In this document: positions 7,515 to 10,321 of the stretch, piece by piece
Numbering within the stretch: position 1 is the stretch's first letter
Layout: every line of letters begins with the position of its first letter
Notes under the pieces: generated by a model
Databases searched by the model: none
Seen by the model: only the letters and a program-made list of their open reading frames with translations
Told to the model about the DNA's origin: nothing
Made by a program: the position numbers and the translations under genes
Assembly (NCBI GenBank): GCA_035519355.1
Contig: DATIWM010000265.1
Coordinates: forward strand, 1-10,321
From: DAOMFB01 sp035519355
GTDB lineage: Bacteria; Acidobacteriota; Thermoanaerobaculia; UBA5066
DNA: 10,321 bases
Direction: 5' to 3'

Positions 7515-9398
7515 CTACCCTTTCCACCCCTCCGCCTTGAGCCCCAGGGTGATCAGCGCGTCCGCGAGAACGGATGCGCTCGGCGCGTCGGTGCCGAGGG
7601 CCTCCTCGAAGCGGGCGCGGACCGTCGCCTCGCGCGCCTCGTCGCGGATCGGGCGCCCGCTGCCGCGCTTGATCTCGGCCACGGCGCGGCAGAGGGAGAG
7701 CCGCCGGGAGACGCTCCGGCCGATCTCGGTATCGATCCGGTCGATGGCGCGGCGGACACGCTCGACCGAGCCGCTCGGCCCCGGGAGGAAGCCGAACTCG
7801 TCGAGGAGCGTCTCCAGATCCTCCGGGAGGAGCGCCTGAGGCCCGTCGCAGAGCGCGCTCTCCGGGACGTCGTGCACCTCGATCATCAGTCCGTCGGCGC
7901 CCGCGCCCCACGCCGCGCGCGCGAGGCCCGGGACCAGCTCGCGCCGCCCGGCCGCGTGTGACGGGTCGGCGAGGAGCGGCAGATGGGTCAGGCCCCGCGC
8001 CACGAGGAGGCCGCCGAGGTCGAGGGTGCCGCGCGTCGACTTCTCGAAGGTTCGGATGCCGCGCTCGCAGAGCATCACGTCGCGGCTCCCTCCCTCGAGG
8101 ACGTACTCCGCCGCGGCGAGCCATTCCTCCACCGTCGTCCCGAAGCCGCGCTTCAGGAGCACGGGCCGGCCGGTCTTCCCGGCCTCGCGGAGGAGGTCGT
8201 AGTTCTGGCAGTTGCGGGCGCCGATCTGGAGGACGTCCGCCACCTCGGCGACCGGTCCGACCTGCGAAGGCGCCATGACCTCCGTCACGATCGGAAGGCC
8301 GACCGCGTCCCCCGCCGCCTTGAGCCACGCGAGCGCCTCGAGGCCGTGCCCCTGGAACGCGTAGGGGCTGGTCCGCGGCTTGAAGACGCCGCCGCGGAGC
8401 GCCGTCGCGCCCGCGCGGGCGACCTCCTTCGCGAGCCGCATCACCTGGTCCGGCGTCTCCACGGCGCAGGGCCCCGCGATGACGGCCCGGTGTCCCCCTC
8501 CGACGACGAACGGCCCGACCGCGACGACGGTCGGCGGGCGGACCTCCGTGGCCCGCGGAAGGTCTTTCAGGCGCGGAGGCGGAACGTGGTCCGGCGTCGG
8601 CCCCAGCCACAAGAGAGTCTCCCCCGCGCGCGCCTTCAGCCCCGTCGCCTTCGGAAGCGCCGCGGCCGACAGAAGGGCAAACCCGTTGACCGGCGACTCC
8701 GGCGTCCCCGGCAGGGCGAGGATCTCGGCGCCGCTCTCGGAAAGCGCGGCCGCGAGGCGCGCCCCGGCGAAGCGGAGAACGCGGATCGTGGGCAAGACCT
8801 CCGCGCCATTCCCCAAGACGAGCCGGAAGAAGCGCGTGGCGTTGGGGCGGACGTCGGAGACGTCCTCCTCCAGGATGACGAGGCCCGACTCGAGCGCCGC
8901 TTCCTCGGCGCAGACGGCGGCGCGCGGGCCGCCGAGGGCCGCGACCCGGTGGGCCGCCTCGGCGGTGTCGTGCGTCTCGAGCGGGACGGCGTCGAGACGC
9001 GACAGGAGCCGCGCGCACTGGCGGAGGGCCGGCGGCTGCGACCAGACCTCGCGCACGTCCGAAAGCTCGACGCCACGGGGGGCCGCGAGGACGAGGCGGA
9101 CGGGGATCTCGATCTCGTCCGCGACGACGAGGCGGAGAGCCTCCGCCGAGAGCGTCCGCGCCAGCGCCTCGAGCGGCTCGAGAACCGGCCCGGCCACGCG
9201 CGTCGCCGCGGGGATCACCGCCTCGTCCACCTCGCCCGCGACGAGGGCGCGGAGGAGCCGGTCGAACGACGGATAGGGAACGGGCCGGCCGCACCGGGCC
9301 GCGGCCCGGGCCGAAAAGGAGCCCGGCTGTCCCTGGTAGCCTGCGCTCGGACTGGTGACCGGCGTCGTCGCGTCGTCGTCCCGGATGGTCTCGCTCAT
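7515..9398 (-). CDS. Fusion of prephenate dehydratase-like domain, type I-beta DAHP synthase and AroQ chorismate mutase
   Basis: A 627-residue protein of the shikimate and phenylalanine/tyrosine pathways. Residues about 19-195 are prephenate dehydratase-like: 'YQGQPGSFS' (21-29), 'SQPPALRQC' (120-128) and 'TRF' (188-190). However, the expected P-I-E-N-S/T reads P63-A64-A65-T66-R67, so the catalytic Glu-Asn pair is missing. Residues about 203-250 resemble a worn ACT domain. Residues about 290-535 are DAHP synthase (erythrose 4-phosphate plus PEP): 'AGPC' with C311, 'GGVFKPRTSPYAFQG' (336-350), K416-R417, 'DPSH' with H481, E507 and D518. The Cys, His, Glu, Asp metal set is complete. Residues about 544-625 are AroQ chorismate mutase; R549, R566, K577, D586, R589 and E590 line up without gaps with the E. 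coli P-protein active-site residues. The ATG at 9396-9398 has GGAGG five bases upstream. A terminator/antiterminator leader precedes it. PEP-to-prephenate flux is clear; dehydratase activity is doubtful. Confidence 0.93.
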   Translation of the reverse strand: MSETIRDDDATTPVTSPSAGYQGQPGSFSARAAARCGRPVPYPSFDRLLRALVAGEVDEAVIPAATRVAGPVLEPLEALARTLSAEALRLVVADEIEIPVRLVLAAPRGVELSDVREVWSQPPALRQCARLLSRLDAVPLETHDTAEAAHRVAALGGPRAAVCAEEAALESGLVILEEDVSDVRPNATRFFRLVLGNGAEVLPTIRVLRFAGARLAAALSESGAEILALPGTPESPVNGFALLSAAALPKATGLKARAGETLLWLGPTPDHVPPPRLKDLPRATEVRPPTVVAVGPFVVGGGHRAVIAGPCAVETPDQVMRLAKEVARAGATALRGGVFKPRTSPYAFQGHGLEALAWLKAAGDAVGLPIVTEVMAPSQVGPVAEVADVLQIGARNCQNYDLLREAGKTGRPVLLKRGFGTTVEEWLAAAEYVLEGGSRDVMLCERGIRTFEKSTRGTLDLGGLLVARGLTHLPLLADPSHAAGRRELVPGLARAAWGAGADGLMIEVHDVPESALCDGPQALLPEDLETLLDEFGFLPGPSGSVERVRRAIDRIDTEIGRSVSRRLSLCRAVAEIKRGSGRPIRDEAREATVRARFEEALGTDAPSASVLADALITLGLKAEGWKG

Positions 9399-9422
9399 CG
9401 TCTCCTCCGCGTCCCGAAGATG

Positions 9423-9464
9423 AAAAAAGCCCCCCTCCGCCGTTTGTCTCGGGGAGGGGGGCTT
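9423..9464 (-). terminator. Intrinsic terminator in the leader of the aromatic fusion gene
   Basis: On the minus strand AAGCCCCCCTCC (9464 down to 9453) and GGAGGGGGGCTT (9438 down to 9427) form a perfect 12-bp stem around a 14-base loop. The stem runs into six U (9428-9423), whose first two are its last paired bases. There is no T run on the plus-strand side, so it works only for minus-strand transcription. It sits 25 bases before the DAHP synthase start codon and about 150 bases after the end of the OB-fold gene. It can end the upstream transcript, and any RNA that continues into the aromatic gene must read through it. That position suggests an attenuator. Confidence 0.9.
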
Positions 9465-9514
9465 CCGGTGAAGCCCGGGTGTATCGCGCGGCCTAGCGGG
9501 CCGGCCCCCTCCCC
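9451..9514 (-). promoter_or_regulatory. Candidate antiterminator: alternative pairing that breaks the terminator
   Basis: GGGGAGGGGG (minus strand, 9514 down to 9505) is an exact 10-bp complement of CCCCCTCCCC (9460 down to 9451), which contains most of the first strand of the terminator stem. The two pairings exclude each other. The 5' partner lies in codons 21-24 of the small leader frame, ending nine bases before its stop codon, so a ribosome reaching the stop would cover it. An additional short hairpin, CGCCGG/CCGGCG (9538-9533 with 9522-9517), lies just upstream and could act as a pause or competing structure. I saw no clear strand that sequesters the G-rich segment in the fully classical four-region scheme. 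Confidence 0.55.
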
Positions 9515-9576
9515 GTCGCCGGATACGACGTGCCGGCGAAGAAGATCAAGCCGAATCCGACGTGCGGCGCGTTCAT
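9493..9576 (-). CDS. Putative Phe/Tyr-containing leader peptide (27 residues)
   Basis: A short frame from ATG (9574-9576) to TAG (9493-9495), upstream of the aromatic fusion gene. It has Phe at positions 8, 12 and 13 and Tyr at 18 ('GFGLIFFAGTSY', 7-18), then a Gly/Arg/Pro-rich end whose codons form the G-rich antiterminator strand. Four aromatic residues in 27 is high for such GC-rich DNA. A ribosome waiting at codons 12-13 would leave the G-rich strand free; one at the stop codon would mask it, which is the geometry expected of Phe-controlled attenuation. Against it: no Shine-Dalgarno precedes the ATG, and the nearest promoter-like hexamer would start RNA at or after the ATG. A TTG at codon 10 is another possible start. 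Treat it as a candidate, not an established gene. Confidence 0.4.
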   Translation of the reverse strand: MNAPHVGFGLIFFAGTSYPATGRGPAR

Positions 9577-9605
9577 CGAGAAAAACAGGGTACCGCGCCT
9601 GTCAA
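9577..9605 (-). promoter_or_regulatory. Possible promoter for the aromatic gene leader (perfect -35 hexamer)
   Basis: TTGACA (9605 down to 9600) matches the -35 consensus exactly and lies in the gap just after the OB-fold gene stop. At 16-17 bases spacing the -10 would be TTTCTC or TTCTCG, both poor; a TG (9587-9586) followed by TTTTCT gives a weak extended -10 at 15 bases. Any of these would start RNA near 9570-9574, giving a leader of about 150 bases to the terminator, the usual attenuator size. This would fall slightly inside the candidate leader-peptide frame, so either the promoter or the ATG choice is wrong. Confidence 0.35.
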
Positions 9606-9611
9606 GCCGCC

Positions 9612-10321
9612 TCACCTCGCGACCTTCGCCCCTTCGATGAGGACGGCGTAGACGTAGCCGGCGCCGAAGTCCTTGTCGAGGCTCACCGTGCCGCGGACGA
9701 GGACGACGTCTCCGACGGCGACGGCGTCGTGCGTCGTGATCGTCACGTCGTCGTCCTTCTTCTCGCGAGAGCCCGAGCCGTCGCGCAGATGGATCCAGTT
9801 CCGCCCCATGACGCCCGCCGTGAACTTGACGACCTTCCCGCGGACGGCGACCTCCTGGCCCTTGAGCGCCGCCTTCTGCGCGTACAGCTCGGCGACGGTC
9901 CTTCCGCTGGATCCTTCGGCCTTCTTGACGTCGATCTTCCCGACGTCGGCCGGACCGGAGGCCGCCATGGCGTGCTGCGCGGCCATCTGACGGCGAACGT
10001 CGGGGTCGGCGCCGGGGACGTGCCCCGGCGCGACGGGCGCGGCCGCGACGGCCGCGGCATTCGGACCCGGGGCGGCCAGCTCGCCGAAGACGATCCGGTC
10101 GAATTTCCGATTCAGCGTCTTGCTTTCGAACCCGTCCATCGGAGCGGCGTTGACGACGGTGACCTCGTCGCCCGTCTTCACGGCGGCTTTCGTCACGGCG
10201 GCCCACATCTCGCCGCCTTCCGTCTTCAGGCGCATGTACGTGTAGTCCGAGGCCCCGAACGTCTCCTGAACGACGCCGTGGACGGTCAGTAGGCCCCCCG
10301 CCGCGTTCGTCGCGCCCGCCG
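9612..10321 (-). CDS. NrfJ-like / OB-fold two-domain protein, 5' end outside window
   Basis: The last 235 residues of a protein whose frame stays open to the window edge; a Met at 10233-10235 lies inside the first domain and is not the start. Domain one (about 10-80) reads 'VVQETFGASDYTYMRLKT' (16-33), 'GEMWAAV' (36-42), 'VKTGDEVTV' (47-55) and 'FESKTLNRKFDRIVFG' (64-79). This is the small NrfJ-like beta domain seen in secreted redox-associated and 'DNA-binding' annotated proteins. An Ala/Pro-rich linker (about 82-125) follows. Domain two (about 143-235) is an OB-fold of the BOF/tRNA-anti-like type, with 'KGQEVAVRGKVVKFTAGVMG' (153-172), 'NWIHLRDGSGS' (174-184), 'VGDVVLVRGTVSLDKDFGAG' (202-221) and 'YAVLIEGAKV' (224-233). 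Family members usually have a signal peptide or lipobox; here that part is missing from view. The biochemical function is unknown. Its transcript probably ends at the terminator at 9423-9464. Confidence 0.85.
   Translation of the reverse strand, partial: AGATNAAGGLLTVHGVVQETFGASDYTYMRLKTEGGEMWAAVTKAAVKTGDEVTVVNAAPMDGFESKTLNRKFDRIVFGELAAPGPNAAAVAAAPVAPGHVPGADPDVRRQMAAQHAMAASGPADVGKIDVKKAEGSSGRTVAELYAQKAALKGQEVAVRGKVVKFTAGVMGRNWIHLRDGSGSREKKDDDVTITTHDAVAVGDVVLVRGTVSLDKDFGAGYVYAVLIEGAKVAR

Noticed and set aside
7399..9294. 631-codon minus-strand frame over the aromatic gene
   Set aside because: It is the neighbouring frame of the well-supported DAHP synthase fusion and is Arg/Gly/Ala low-complexity.
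9427..9464. Terminator acting for plus-strand transcription
   Set aside because: The stem is followed on the plus strand by CCGGTG, not a T run, and no plus-strand gene ends here.
10233..10235. ATG as start of the OB-fold gene
   Set aside because: It falls within the conserved 'DYTYMRLKT' strand and the frame continues open to the window edge, so the gene starts outside.
7983..10292. 769-codon open frame on the plus strand
   Set aside because: It is antisense to the aromatic fusion and OB-fold genes, rich in Arg/Glu/Gly/Asp, crosses the terminator, and has no domain I recognise; such frames are expected in high-GC DNA.

Overview
The window is GC-rich, densely packed bacterial chromosomal DNA with eight protein-coding genes and one probable leader peptide. 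Codons are strongly GC-ending, and GTG starts and 4-base gene overlaps are frequent. The gene content (DAHP synthase fused to chorismate mutase, an NrfJ-like/OB-fold secreted protein, an exopolysaccharide-type locus) fits a high-GC Gram-negative such as an Acidobacteriota member. That assignment is a guess from style and content, as no phylogenetic marker is present.

Region 1 (1-4389, minus strand) is a tightly coupled envelope-polysaccharide operon. In transcription order it holds a GT4 glycosyltransferase (3226-4389), a Wzx-type flippase (1679-3229), a second GT4 glycosyltransferase (513-1682) and a GT2 glycosyltransferase that runs off the left edge (1-516). All three junctions are 4-base stop/start overlaps (GTGA, ATGA, GTGA). 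Region 2 (4390-4537) is a 148-base divergent intergenic segment with a perfect 14-base palindrome, a TTGACG box on the plus strand and a TATGAT box on the minus strand. Region 3 (4538-7514, plus strand) is a two-gene operon: a third GT4 glycosyltransferase and a large polytopic GT-C/GT39-like membrane glycosyltransferase. Together regions 1-3 look like part of a locus that builds a lipid-linked glycan on the cytoplasmic face, flips it and decorates or extends it at the membrane.

Region 4 (7515-9611, minus strand) is unrelated aromatic amino acid metabolism. One 627-residue protein joins a prephenate dehydratase-like domain, a degenerate ACT-like stretch, a type I-beta DAHP synthase and an AroQ chorismate mutase. 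The DAHP synthase and mutase keep their catalytic residues. The prephenate dehydratase-like domain has lost the Glu-Asn of its normally invariant Pro-Ile-Glu-Asn-Ser/Thr motif, so it may be a sensor rather than an enzyme. The leader upstream has the parts of a transcription attenuator: a short Phe/Tyr-containing reading frame, a perfect 12-bp terminator stem followed by six U, and a 10-base G-rich segment at the end of the small frame that is an exact alternative partner for the terminator's first strand. This is the most interesting system in the window. Its weak points are the lack of a Shine-Dalgarno before the leader ATG and the promoter placement.

Region 5 (9612-10321, minus strand) is the 3' part of a gene for a two-domain, probably exported NrfJ-like/OB-fold protein. 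No tRNA, rRNA, CRISPR, insertion sequence or phage feature was seen.
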